Shown one piece after another: positions 17,344-29,252 of a stretch of DNA of 64,000 nucleotides. Positions within the stretch are counted from its first letter, which is position 1. Each line of letters starts with the position of its first letter. Made by a program: the position numbers and the translations under genes. The notes under the pieces were generated by a model that saw only the letters and a program-made list of their open reading frames with translations, searched no databases and was not told the origin of the DNA. Source of the stretch: Pratylenchus scribneri (taxonomy: Eukaryota; Nematoda; Chromadorea; Rhabditida; Pratylenchidae); contig JAQSEB010000047.1 of assembly GCA_030063045.1 (NCBI GenBank), forward strand, positions 1,550,001-1,614,000, given 5' to 3'.

Positions 17344-18246
17344 TAGGGCTGGCAAAAATAGTTGCCAAAAATCGCAAAATAGTTAACTAGAATAGTTGCC
17401 AAAAATCGCAAAATAGTTACATAAATAGTTGCAAAAACCCAAAATAGTGACAAAAATTTCAAAAAAAGTTACAATTTTTTATCGAAATAAAAGGTTAAAA
17501 ATAGAAAGAGATTTAAAAAATTCATTGATCAGATCGTTCTTGGTTATAATTGCAAATCAGATACATTTCGAGATTATTAATGTTGAAACTCATTCGATTA
17601 TCAGCCAAAATAGACTTATACATAGAGAAAGAACGCTCAACATCACAAGATGTGAGTGGTGAATATTTGTAAAATGGAATTAGATTTGGCGAAACATCAC
17701 AATTATTGTTTTGGCCAGAAAGAATATTGCAGATTTGGGACATGATTTCGATTCCGGGATTATTGGAAACAATAAACTTGAATTTCTCTTGAATTTGTTC
17801 TGCACTTTCTCCGATTGCCATTTCCATTTCATCTTGTACTTCGCCAAAGATTTGCAATTGTTCATAAATGGATAGGCCTTGTTTTTCCAATTTTGTGATC
17901 GATTCGGCCAATTTGGCAATTACCCTCTTTGGTAGTATTGATTGTATAAACTGAATTTCCATTTAATCGATCAATCCACTGGCGAAACAATGCATATTTT
18001 GTATTATTTGGTGGCATTTTTAAGAAATTTCCAAAAAAGTTATATAAAATAGTTGTTTTGGGCTGAAATAGTGATCAAATAGTTAAATAGTTGCAAAGGT
18101 AGCAAAATAGTTAAAAATAGTGAAAAAAGTTGAAAAAAAGTTCAATATTTTGGGCTCAAACCAAGTTAGATATGTTTTTTATTGCGTTTTTATGCATAAA
18201 TAATGCTCCGCATAAAATAGTTAAATAACTATATTTGCCAGCCCTA
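17344..18246 (-). mobile_element. hAT-superfamily DNA transposon, internally reduced (903 bp)
   Basis: The left end TAGGGCTGGCAAAAATAGTT and the right end (reverse complement TAGGGCTGGCAAATATAGTT) form ~20-bp terminal inverted repeats differing at one base. They are flanked by the perfect 8-bp duplication GTAATGCC. Subterminal DNA on both sides is full of AATAGTT-like words (for example GCAAAATAGTT), likely transposase-binding sites. The only coding remnant is the C-terminal dimerisation part of a hAT transposase (17962-17522, minus). The element is too short to encode a full transposase of ~600 residues, so it should be non-autonomous. The near-perfect duplication suggests a recent insertion. 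Confidence 0.93.
17522..17962 (-). pseudogene. hAT transposase C-terminal (hATC dimerisation) fragment
   Basis: An open frame of about 146 codons inside the hAT element. Its C-terminal half holds the hATC signature: LTSCDVERSFSMYKSILADN followed by RMSF...NLEMYLICNYN. The catalytic DDE/RNase H-like core and the BED zinc finger are absent. Just upstream, minus-strand sequence in another frame (KYALFRQWIDRLN) looks like the preceding transposase segment, which suggests a frameshift near 17965. It is unlikely to be a functional transposase; a dimerisation-only product is possible but unproven. Confidence 0.85.
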
Positions 18247-18254
18247 GTAATGCC
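18247..18254 (+). repeat. Right 8-bp target-site duplication of hAT element
   Basis: GTAATGCC, identical to 17336-17343. Confidence 0.9.
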
Positions 18255-21200
18255 AATGCCAAAGAACGAGAACCAAAGCCTACCCAACATCGAGATTCGA
18301 GAATCGATAAAATAAAAAATTAAGGATATTTTGTCAATTTCAACAAAATGCCAATAAGTAATTTTAATTAATTATCTTCATAATGAGTACAGTATGTGAA
18401 AAATTGGTCAGAAATTCGTATCCCATGGGAATTTTGGTTTGGATTTGGGAATGAGGAAGGGAATTAAAACTCTGAGAATTGAGAAATTAATGTACATAAA
18501 AATATAGCTCACTACCGCCTAATATTTGTAGCAATTCCATTTGGAGAATTATGGGCTATTGGATTGGATATGTGGTGGAGGCACCTGCGGGGGAGTTTCG
18601 GGAATTTTTAGCTTGAATATATGGGGCAGAAAAATGGCAGAGACAGGTGATATCGAGAATAGGTATGTTGGGTGGAAATTATGAATGAAGAAATGTGTGG
18701 AGATAAAGCATTGGATGGAATGGATATGGAGAGCTTTTAAATGAATTTTGTGGCAACCGATTTTGTTTATCAAGCCGCTTCTCTATTTATTAATATGCAG
18801 AAAACAGGCTGCTCCCATAATTGAGAAATAATGGGTATCGAGTTTTTGCTAGGAATTTTAGAAAATTGTTTTTTAAACATTTTGTATCCCAATTTGCACA
18901 ACAAAAAAGGGGGAATGTATTTGGCCGTAAATGCTGCTGATTGTAGTGAATTGGATCGAGGGCCAATGTTTGTGCCCGCGAGAATTGTTGTTGGGGTGTG
19001 AGGAAGGGAGGATGGATGAGCCAATTGGGGTTTCGCCGGTCTCATTCAGCAAAAGGCTCCAACCACATCAAATGGGAGGAAATGGAGGGATAGGATGGAT
19101 GGCACGCACAAATTCGAGGCAATTGCCCCTTTCTGGGACACACAACGGCGGCCCGGCCCAGTGTAGCAAGCACAGAGCAATGGCCAACCCTCATTCTTGT
19201 TCTTGCCTATAGCGCAGCCAGAGGAAGGCTAAATGGCGGTGGATGAGTCTCGGCATTGGCCGAGGGTCTCGTCCTCCAAAAGAAAGTGAAGAATGTGAGA
19301 TGAATTCTTGGGGTGGGAGATTTGGCCAGAGAGCAGAGAAGAAAATAGAGCGTTGTTGTATGCGTCCTTTCTACATGAAGCATTTGGCCTAGGCGCGCGG
19401 AATTGTGACAAAGGCCACAAAATGTGGTAAGCCATCACAATGACTGGGCCCATCCCCTCCCCTTGCACCCCAAGAAAAGGTAGTGCGGGAAAATTTTGTT
19501 GGGGATTCGATTCGAGAATGTGAGGCAAATGGCGAAGGCCCCTTTCTTTCTATACGGCGCCATTGCCCCCTTTCATTCCTTCAGGGACACATCTTGCGGT
19601 TGTGTTATGTGAAAGTGGTTACGGCTGTGGGTGAATAGAAGGAAAATGAGAAGAAAACGACGATGATGGCGCCGTTGGGGAAGAAGTCTATCGGAGAAGG
19701 AGGCCTTTGTCCTTCCAATCCATAATTCTTCGAGAATGAAATAGTATGAGTATTGAGAGAGTCGAGACCGTCGAGACCATTCCCTCTTCTTTGACAGGGA
19801 ATAAAAGATGGGAGAATTTGGTGCAGTGAAGAAGAGGAAAAATGGAAGGGAAAATGGAATTTGTGAGAAAAAGTACGAAAGAATAGATGGGAAAAGGAAA
19901 GAGAGAAGGGCGGCTGTCAATAAGAAAGGAAAGAAAACGAGAATGCAGTTGTCAGAAAGAGTAGGTCGAGAATGCGGCTGGTTGTTTAATTCAGTATGGT
20001 TATTCTCTTCATCGCATACAAGGACCTAATACACGGAGAAATGGGAATTGGGTGTGGGAAGGAAAGAGGGCGAATTGACCGCGACCGACCGAAATGCGGA
20101 AAACTGAATGGGAGAAACATTGTGTGGAGAGAGCTTTGGTTGGATGTGGCTTCAACTTTTGTTTGAGTCTCAACCACAGCCGTAGTCAAAGCCGACCGAC
20201 TGGCAGTAAGGACCTACTATTTCTTTCCCCTCACTTCTCCTCACTGACCAAAAAAAGGGATGGATTAGAGGAGCATTGGATAGAAGAAGCAGAGGAAATT
20301 GTGGCCAAGCCCTATGTCCCAGTGGGATGCTTTGTTCTTCGCTACTATGTCCAACAGAAGCACAAGCTAGGGAAGGAAGAGTGAAAGCTTCTGCGCTTAA
20401 AATAGCGTGAAATGGGATCTGCTGTGGTGCGTCCATTGAGAGAATGAATTGGGCGACTCTATCCAAAGAGCCGGCTGGCTGAATGGAATGGCCAAGCTGA
20501 CAGCCTCCATGGCCAGAGTGCCTCCTCTTTGGAACTAGCATTGGAGCAGAGGATGAATGAATGAGAATCTCCTTCCTCCTCTCCCATCTCTTTTTGCGGT
20601 GCCCGGCTGTCAGAAGAGGAAAAGCGGGGACAAGCCTAGCAAGCAGAGGTCGATATTTTAACGATTGGGCCACAGGAAGGGGCCTTAGGGGGAAGGAAGG
20701 ATAGATGGGGAAGAAAATGGAAGGGAATGAGAGTCGAGACTCGAGAATGGAAAGTTGGAAATGGCACAGTCGAGGGGGATCGGATGGACAAAAATGCATG
20801 GAAATGGTAGATGAGGATAAAGTTGGATTGGAAAGGGACAAAACAAATATTTATAAAAATATTCTGTTAAAGTGGTTAAAATTTTTGAGGAATGTTTCTT
20901 TCAAATTTTGGAACAAAACAGCGAAAATTTAGATTCATAAAATTGAGAGCAGTTCTCGTTCCCTTGACATTTGACAAAAAATTCCACGAATAATGGTTTT
21001 ATTGGCCCATTTCCAATGTTCCCATTTTATGAATTCCTCCAATTAATGAAAGAAACAAAAGATCGAAAATGAAGAACATTAAATTGATATAAAAAATAAT
21101 AACATTTGATTTTGAAGTTAATTGCGCGTCTTTATTTAGTATTTTTGAAAGCAATTTCCTCGGTTTGAAGGTTGAATGGGAATCGGGGGCTTGGCCAAAG

Positions 21201-21687
21201 GGGAAGTTAAAGGAAGTAATAATAAACGGCATATTTGGGAGGAATGATGAAGGTCACTGCAATGGATAATAATGGGGGAAAGGGCGACATTACGATTATA
21301 TGTATGTACAATGTATAAATATGTAATAATAATTGTTTTGCCAAGTATTGAAATGGAAAATGATTGGGGGAAAAGCGACGGGATTAGTTATAAGGAAAAT
21401 TTGCACAGGGAATTGGATGGAGTCGTCTGGCATTGAATGGATGTTGGCTGCATAAATTGGCCTCAATTCGTGTGTAGAAATTGGGTAGGAAAGGGCAAAC
21501 AAATAGGGGAAATGGATGGAGCTCCTGGGCATGGATTGGCCTATCATTTTTAGGACATTTTATGGATTAAATTCAATTCGAAATTCTAATTTTTATCTTT
21601 AAAATGGTGAGCTGAAAATCAGAATATCTGGTGAAAATCAGAATTTAGAAGAGATTAGAATTGTTTCCAGAATGAACTTATTAGTAA

Positions 21688-21760
21688 ATTACAATTACAA
21701 TCGCAATTACAATTACAATCCTTCCAGAACGAACTTAGAAAATCACAATTACAATCCCTT
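21688..21760. repeat. CAATTACAAT-rich segment at the edge of the minisatellite
   Basis: Alternating ACAATTACAATCGCAATTACA-like words end at ATCCTTCCAGAACGAAC. An inverted relative is at about 43060-43115 and a short one at 27117-27155, so this is part of a dispersed sequence from which the adjacent minisatellite may have grown. Confidence 0.6.
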
Positions 21761-21778
21761 TCCGGAATGAAGATGAAG

Positions 21779-22443
21779 AGTGCAATTACAATTCCGGAAT
21801 GAAAAGTGCAATTACAATTCCGGAATGAAAAGTGCAATTACAATTCCGGAAAGAAAAGTGCAATTACAATTCCGGAATGAAAAGTGCAATTACAATTCCG
21901 GAAAGAAAAGTGCAATTACAATTCCGGAATGAAAAGTGCAATTACAATTCCGGAATGAAAAGTGCAATTACAATTCCGGAAGAAAAGTGCAATTACAATT
22001 CCGGAATGAAAAGTGCAATTACAATTCCGGAATGAAAAGTGCAATTACAATTCCGGAAAGAAAAGTGCAATTACAATTCCGGAAAGAAAAGTGCAATTAC
22101 AATTCCGGAAAGAAAAGTGCAATTACAATTCCGGAATGAAAAGTGCAATTACAATTCCGGAATGAAAAGTGCAATTACAATTCCGGAAGAAAAGTGCAAT
22201 TACAATTCCGGAATGAAAAGTGCAATTACAATTCCGGAAGAAAAGTGCAATTACAATTCCGGAAAGAAAAGTGCAATTACAATTCCGGAATGAAAAGTGC
22301 AATTACAATTCCGGAAGAAAAGTGCAATTACAATTCCGGAAAGAAAAGTGCAATTACAATTCCGGAATGAAAAGTGCAATTACAATTCCGGAATGAAAAG
22401 TGCAATTACAATTCCGGAAGAAAAGTGCAATTACAATTACAAT
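21779..22443 (+). repeat. 26-bp minisatellite (~25 copies)
   Basis: A tandem array whose unit is GTGCAATTACAATTCCGGAA followed by TGAAAA (26 bp), AGAAAA (26 bp) or GAAAA (25 bp). Each unit holds a TTCCGGAA palindrome, extended to ATTCCGGAAT in the T variant. The three unit types are mixed along the array, so it grew by local unequal exchange or slippage. It lacks stop codons in some frames, which produces long apparent peptides (CNYNSG repeats) that I do not regard as genes. There are no unique spacers, so it is not CRISPR. Confidence 0.97.
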
Positions 22444-25400
22444 CCTTTCTAGCAGAAACACAAAAAAATCAGAATTTTTCTAGAATACTCTAAGCTCCTT
22501 CTCACATTAATTCAAACCAATTCTCCTTTATTTAATCTATTTAGCATTTTTTGAAGGCGACTATTTTATGCATTTAGAAAATGAAAATCATCCTAGAAAT
22601 TCAAAATTAAATGCAATTGAGGAATGAAAATATACGTTTGATTCATTGAGCAATGATGAGGGATATTATGTATGTAAAGCCAAGAAAAATGACGAAAAAA
22701 TTATGGGGGGGGCCAATGACGTCTTTTTGATGAAGCCTTGAGCCTTCTCCCTCATTTCCACACTTATTTCTCGAGGGAAAAAGTGGAGGAAGGCGACAAA
22801 CACATGAAAATGGGTCATCCGACCTGCTTTTTGTTGCCCCTCTTTTTCCTTTAATTTCCCTTCCCAATTGAATTGCACGGACTTTTGATTTACGGGAAAA
22901 AATTATTTATTTTTCTTTATTTTCTGAAATTTGTTCATCAATTGGCCCAAACAATTCCTTCCATTTCTAGGAATATCGGATTTAAAAATAGTGACAGAAA
23001 ATGGGAAAATAAATGGTAGGACTAAAGCGGAAACTTTGTTTTGGGAAATGGCAGATTTTTGATCCAGCTCCAAAAATATGTTCCATTCCAAAAAAGGGAT
23101 TCACGGGACTGGTAAAGGTCCGCCATCCTCCTATTCTATGTATAAACTATTCGAAGCGAAAATGGCCAAATTTGGAGGAAGGAATGATGTCCAAAATGGG
23201 CCTTCTCCTCTCCCTTAATCCATTCAATTCCAAAGTCTCCTTCCTCCTCCTGTCAATTCATCCTGCAAATCCCCTCCATTTTGGATTGGCTGCTGACGTT
23301 ATGCAGTGAAAGGGGCAGCTTTCCTTGTATGGCCATAGAATAATTGGCCAATTGGGCCAATGGTCGACCAATGGCCATAAATGGAAAAGATGGGAATGAA
23401 AAGGAGGGAATATTGAAGAAGAGAAAGGAAAGTTTTTGTGAATTGCTCGAATAAAAAAGGCGGAAGGAATTGCGTAGGTAAATTTTGAGCAGCAGGCATA
23501 ATACTCAAATTTGGAAGGAATAAGGATGTACTTTTGCTAATCAAATTTTAAATTACAGGGGAGGATTTTTGGCTCTAAAATTTCATTCGGTTGCCACTTG
23601 CCACTAAAATTAGTAATAGAAATTTATGCGAATAAGGATCTGGAAAATTCCACACGAGCATAAAGTGGATTAATTGGGAAACGCTGAAGGCTGTATCCGA
23701 GTTTGGCAATTTAAGAAGCTATTTTTTGAGGTAAAAAGCAAAAACATTTCGTAAAATTGTCTTATTTACCAATCGCCTCGCGCATCATCAAATACATATT
23801 TATTATTAGTATTTGTTTGTCCCAAAATTGTGCCCCTTCGACACGGTGCTGCCGTTTTGTTTCCATTTTTATTCCGCACTCGTCAATGATGATAAATTGA
23901 CGCACAAAATCACAAAGAGGCCTCCGCCGTTTGTTGTTTTGTATGCCATCAAAATTACCCGTGCCCCAAGCCGGCAGCGCATTGACGACGACGATGAAGA
24001 TGGCCAATTAGGGTTGGCACACGGAAGAGGTGGAGCATCCCATCCCTCAGGCATCATCATCATTATCATTAGCGCCACGGTAACAAATATGAGAAAAAAG
24101 GTCGTCGGCACACCTTTATAATTTGGTGGCATTCTCTCTCCCCTCCGCTCCCCTACAATGGAGATGGGGCACTTATTTGATGATATTTTTACTCGTCAAC
24201 CTAATTTTTACTATTGTGTGAAAATCAAAAAATCGACATCCTCAGTTACGGCATGGGAAAATTGTCCTCCGAATCCGTCACCATGGCAGCCGTGTGGCCA
24301 TAATTGGTGCGCACCTTCTGCCTCACAGTAGGGGTAAATTCGGTAATATTGTTTGATGTTGTGAAAAAGGCTGCCTTTTTTTGTTTTGTTGAATCATGAG
24401 AAAGTTTTTTGGTTTGGGCTACTTCCTTTTAGTAGCGTGAATTTTTGTATGCCTCTCACTTTGTGCGTGAAGGTGGTAGCCTCATTTATCAAGCCTACAA
24501 AATGCGCGCGACCTTTTTTGCACTTGGATTTGTTTTGTTTTGGATTGGCGTGATGCAAAACAGCAGCCGAATGGAAAATTGCAGCATTGCCTAGGGGAGA
24601 ATTTCTGGTTAATTTAAATTCATGGAAATGGATGGAAGGAAATTTGTTTTGAACAAAACAAAATGAGACAAGCATTTTTAGATCGACGCCATTTTGAAGA
24701 AGGCAGATTGGAGAATCTTAAGAGAACGTGGCCAATTTTGTCGGTGTGGCCTTTGGGGATTTGGCATCAATTCGATGGGAATAACAGAAAATTAAGCAGG
24801 AAGGGAAAAAGCTTAGATGTGCTTGCTAATTGCCGGACGAATTGAATGTATGCAGGGGAATGGACCACATTTTGGATTGGAAGAAGAATTGATGAGGAAA
24901 AGCCGGTGGCGAATTGGTCCAAAGCCATCCTTCGCCTTGATCCTCCCTCGGGAATTTGCATTGGAATTTGTAAGTGTATGAAAAAATGTGGAAGAATTGT
25001 GCATTGAAGAAAGACTTAAAATTGGAAGGAGGCCTAGCCTCTGTACTATTTATGGACAAAAACACTTTTGGACAAGGGAATTGGGCGGCAGTTGTGGTAA
25101 GGCAAATCGAAGGCAAATGAATGAATGAATTAACATGGAGGGAATAACACATTGGGCCAAAGGATGGGAATGGAATGAATGCAAAAGGGAATTGGGTGGC
25201 CAAGGATGTGCGTATAAGGGTGGATGGGGGAAAGGCCAATTAATTGGGAAATGGGGAAGAACGGGAAATTGGTAAAATGCGGAGGCAACCGAATGTGAAA
25301 GAAAGGAAGGCAATTGGAAGGAAGAAATTGGCTGGAAAGAAGTCCATTTTTTGGTGCCGAATTGGAGGGGGCAAAAAAGGGATTTGGCACTAGCTCCGAT

Positions 25401-26005
25401 TTTCCCATATTGGCATTTGGCCCCCGGCTTCACATTGGTGTGCGGCATCTGGGCAATTGATGGTTGTGGCCCAGTAAATGAATGTGTTGGTGTGAAGGAA
25501 AGCATTGGCAAAAGTCACACTCATCGGTGGCGGCAAAATGTGCCGCTGGCGCCATCATTTTCTCTTCGCTTTATTTGCCCTTTTTAATGGAGTTATTTGG
25601 GTGGAAATGGAAAATATATTTATAAAACAATGGGGCGGCATTGGGCCTTAAATTATCGACAATTTTGTCAACGTGGAAAAATTCGTGGCCACAAGAAAAT
25701 AAACGAGGAGAAGCACAAAATTGGTTGATTTTCGACTTTATTGCCACACTGATTCCTTAGATTAACTTTCCGGAAACTGGTTTTCCGGAAGCTAACCGGA
25801 AAGAATTAGATTTAAACTTTCTTAGATTTAGATTAAAAATGGAAAAAATTCAAATTATCTTTATTAATATTTAAAATAACAATTTCTAATGAAAAAATGA
25901 GAATTTAAATGACTAGTAAAATAAAAATGAATTAATTTTGGGGAATACCCGCAAACAAATACACATAAAGGGGGAATTTTGGATTGTTTTTGGATGGAAT
26001 TGGAA

Positions 26006-29000
26006 TCAAAATTCATTACGATGATGAAAGGGGAAAATGGAAATTTGTGGAGCGAAAGTGTTGGTGTCTTTTACGGCATCCCTCATTGTCATCAATTTCT
26101 CCACGTCCAAACAATTTGATGCATTGCCATGTTGCTGCCGAGGATGGCATGCCACCGACTGATCTACCAAAACACCGGCCAATGAGGCGGTCATGAAGCA
26201 GGAAATTGAGCCGGCCAAAAGGGCACGTAGCGCCAAACGGGACAGTAACCTTTTCCGATTGGGTGCCATTCCGCCGAGGATGCCCAATTGAATGCCAATG
26301 GACGTGAAATTGGAGAAACCGCAAAGGGCATAGGTGGCGATCATGGCAGAACGGGCCTTAAAAAAACAATTAAAATTGGGAAAGGATTAACGTTTGAGGG
26401 GATAAATTTTATTTTAAAATCCAAAAAAATGCGAAAATTTCAAAGGAAAAATGACACTTCAAGGCGAATTTTCAATAAAGTATTGGCAACTTACCGATAA
26501 TTTTTGTTGTTCCACCATTTGGCCAAGTTGTTTGTAGGCAATGAATTCATTCAACGCCGTCTTCGTGCCCATCAATTGGGCAACGCAAAATGTCTCCTTT
26601 GGATTGGTGACGCCCATCACAAAGGCCAACGGGAAAAATAGATAGCCGAGAATAAGCTGAAAATGTCAAATTTAATTAAAAATAAATTGGGCCATAAAAC
26701 TACCTCAAAACTCCATCCTGGTTGGCCAACTAATTCGCCCATCCAGCCAAGGATTGAGTCGAAAAGGGCGAGCAGTGCAAGGAAAACAATTAAATTTGCC
26801 ACAATTGCTAACACCAATTCCACTGCCATAACGGCTCCATTGCTCACACATTCCAATGCATTTGTCTCTTCCCTAAAGTAAAATTGAAATTGGATAAAAG
26901 GAAATTATGTCAGTTGTCAGAATTGTTTTTAATTGACTCACCCTTCAGGCAATTCCAAATCCTCTACGCTGACCAATTGACTTTGTTCTGTCTCGGGGTA
27001 CAGTATTTTGGAGCAGGCTAACGATCCGGGAGCCGACATCACCGTGGCGGACAATAAATAGCGAGGACAAGCGCCGAAACTGAATACAATTATAAGAGGA
27101 GGGATGTTTCCGGAATGAATTAGCATCTTACAATTACAATCCCTTTTCGGAATGAAAATTATAATTCATTTATGTATTTTTGATTGATTGATTGATTGAT
27201 TCATTTTTCATTGAAATAGTGATTTGATATATAGTTTATAATTAATTAATGAACCCACCTGATATAAGTGGCAAAAACGGCACCCGCAATGCATGAAAAG
27301 CCAGTGGTCATGACGGCATGAAGTTCTGAAAAAGTCGAAATTAAAAAAAATTAATTACTAAACGGACCTGAAGCAGTCATTCGATCAATGTACGGTCGAA
27401 TGAGAAGTGGTGCCTCACTCATTCCCAAGAAAATGCAGGCACACGCATTCAATGATTCAGTCGCGGTTGTGTTCAACGTAATTTGGACACACCTATAAAT
27501 TTTGAAAATATTTTTATAATGATTGCTTTTTAATTAAATATTTTTTATCTCCCCCAATTAAATTTCCCCCAATTAAATTACCATGCCATTCTGCGAATCA
27601 ACCATTGCATTATGCCAAAATGGTAGAGAAGGGCCTGCAAAAGAGTTTTCGGGCATTTAAATGGTAAATAAGTGGAAAAAAACCCACCACAACTGCGCCA
27701 AAATAGACAACAACTTGTGCGGTTTGAAAGGCAAACACCGGATCCATCCCGCAAATGTTCGGAGGTGAGGAAAGGAAACCGTAGACAAAATCGGTGCCAT
27801 TTCGTGAAAATTCCAGGAATGTGAGCACAGAATCGGAAAATGAGTTGAATTGCCTGGAGCCCCACTCCCAGCGAAGGACGGCGAGACCCATGGCGAATTG
27901 GAGGAAGAAGCCCCAGATGACGGGACGCCAAACAATCTGGCAAGGAAATAAAATTATCTGGCCATCTTTTTAAATTTATTGACCTGTGCTGGACTGTGTG
28001 AACAAAGAACCATCAAAGCCAAATAGAATGCTATGCCCACCAGGCCAAACAGTCGATGCCGTGAATTTATTGTGTCCAATGCCAAAAATGCAAGGATTGA
28101 GCCGAGCACAAGTGCATAGAAGGCACTGAATTTTGATTAAAGTGGGAATTTGAAGTGATTAATTTACATGCGAACGGGCAATTGCCTCCAAAGACGGTGG
28201 CAAAGTGTGCATATTGGGCGAGCCAACTGATGGATTGGGCCCTTTAACAAACGGGAATAGAGCCAAAGAAACCAGCAAATGCCGGTAAAGAGGAGAAGCC
28301 CAGTGGAACGTTTTGGCGAATGCAATAAGGCTAGGCCTGAATCGGAAAAAATTATGTAAATAAATTAGAATTGTCACCTAAAAATGCATGCCAAAGTACT
28401 AGCAATGCGGTAAGCCCAATACACCGTATCATGTCCGCATTTTCGGTACATAATTGTGCCAAAGCGCCTTGGGTGAAAGCCAGCGCACGGAATGGACCAT
28501 TGATGACGGATTGGCGTTTGCCTCTTCTAAAATTTAGATTCTCCTGCTGCTTCTGATGTTGTCCATGCTCTGTTGGTCCGAGTTTAGTGATGGTAGAGAT
28601 TGGTGGAAGGGATGATGGTGAAGGCGGTGGCGGAAAATTGCTGCTGCCAGACGATGTTTCATCATTGTTCACCTTTAATAGAGAAAGTGTATTAAAACTT
28701 TAACCCTTTAAAGTAAGTGTCAATGCCAACAATGAGTGCCTAAGAGCCTTTCCTATTTGTCCTACTGTACCGCCATTTTTTGCCTCCTAATCGCCCCGTC
28801 ACTTTATCAATCAAATATTGCCCCAAGCTCCCTTTTTAAACAGCAGCCCTTTTCGCCTCCTTTTATCTTTTTGCCCTTCATTTTATTCACATTTTCCGCA
28901 CAATTAATAAAGATAGAATACCTAATTTAAAGTTGATTCGTCTCTAATCCCTATCCCATTCATTGGGTTAACTGGGAGCTTTGGTCTCAAGTGAAGGCCT

Positions 29001-29252
29001 CAGAGCCCTGGATTAAGACTAATATGTACTAAAGGTTTTATATCGAGAAATAATAAATTTTCCAGAATGAATCTAGCTTGTTAACAAGCTTTCCATTTTT
29101 GTACAATTTAACCAAAAATTTTTTGCAAAAATTACCGGATCTGATCCTGGATTGCTGCTTGATTCATCATTGAATTGTTGTGCTGCCTGCCTTTGGTTGT
29201 TGTTATTGATAATTTCATTGGCCATTTGGGGCGGTATTCCATTTTGATGCAT
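26006..29252 (-). CDS. Concentrative nucleoside transporter (CNT/SLC28 family)
   Basis: Twelve exons on the minus strand: 29252-29136, 28672-28378, 28336-28168, 28125-27984, 27936-27688, 27634-27582, 27492-27368, 27325-27259, 27079-26942, 26872-26704, 26656-26495 and 26356-26006; 678 residues, close to animal CNTs. CNT proteins import nucleosides with Na+ or H+ across the plasma membrane. Family hallmarks seen: [50 protein letters not shown] then [10 protein letters not shown] (substrate/Na+ site), [49 protein letters not shown] and the C-terminal [20 protein letters not shown]. The N-terminal ~90 residues are hydrophilic, Asn/Gln/Pro-rich and likely cytosolic. Intron 1 carries a dispersed repeat also found in rab-3. 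Substrate preference cannot be read from this. Confidence 0.96.
27117..27155. repeat. Minisatellite-related short segment in CNT intron
   Basis: GAATTAGCATCTTACAATTA followed by CAATCCCTTTTCGGAATGAA resembles the 21779-22443 array unit and its CAATTACAATCC border. A single isolated copy in the intron at 27080-27258. Confidence 0.5.
28718..29033 (+). repeat. Dispersed ~310-bp repeat, copy A (CNT intron 1)
   Basis: Starts at TGTCAATGCCAA and shares long blocks with copy B: CCTATTTGTCCTACTGTACC, ATCAATCAAATATTGCCCCA, CACAATTAATAAAGA, GTGAAGGCCT and GACTAATAT near the end. Copies are in the same orientation and about 75-80% alike by eye, with indels. No coding capacity or clear terminal repeats seen, so a non-autonomous element is likely. 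Confidence 0.85.

Larger units (their letters stand above)
18255..26005. other. Long gene-poor region
   Basis: About 7.7 kb with no exon chain I can support on either strand. Much of it is purine-biased (GGAGGAA, GGAATGG, GGGAATTGG on the plus strand), which creates long but domain-free open frames on both strands, for example 20841-20170. The minisatellite at 21779-22443 is inside. The part nearest 26005 should include the nucleoside transporter 3' UTR; AATAAA on the minus strand lies near 25860-25865. Unrecognised ncRNA or enhancers cannot be excluded. Confidence 0.55.

Noticed and set aside
20170..20841. 223-codon minus-strand frame
   Set aside because: Composition (Pro/Ser/His/Leu) reflects the purine strand bias of the region; no domain, no matching exons around it and overlapping open frames on the other strand.
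21832..22370. Long open frames across the 26-bp minisatellite (CNYNSG repeats)
   Set aside because: The frames exist only because the unit lacks stop codons; the unit lengths 25 and 26 shift frame between copies, and there is no start context, splice site or domain.
21779..22443. CRISPR array
   Set aside because: Repeats are directly adjacent without unique spacers, and this is a eukaryotic genome.
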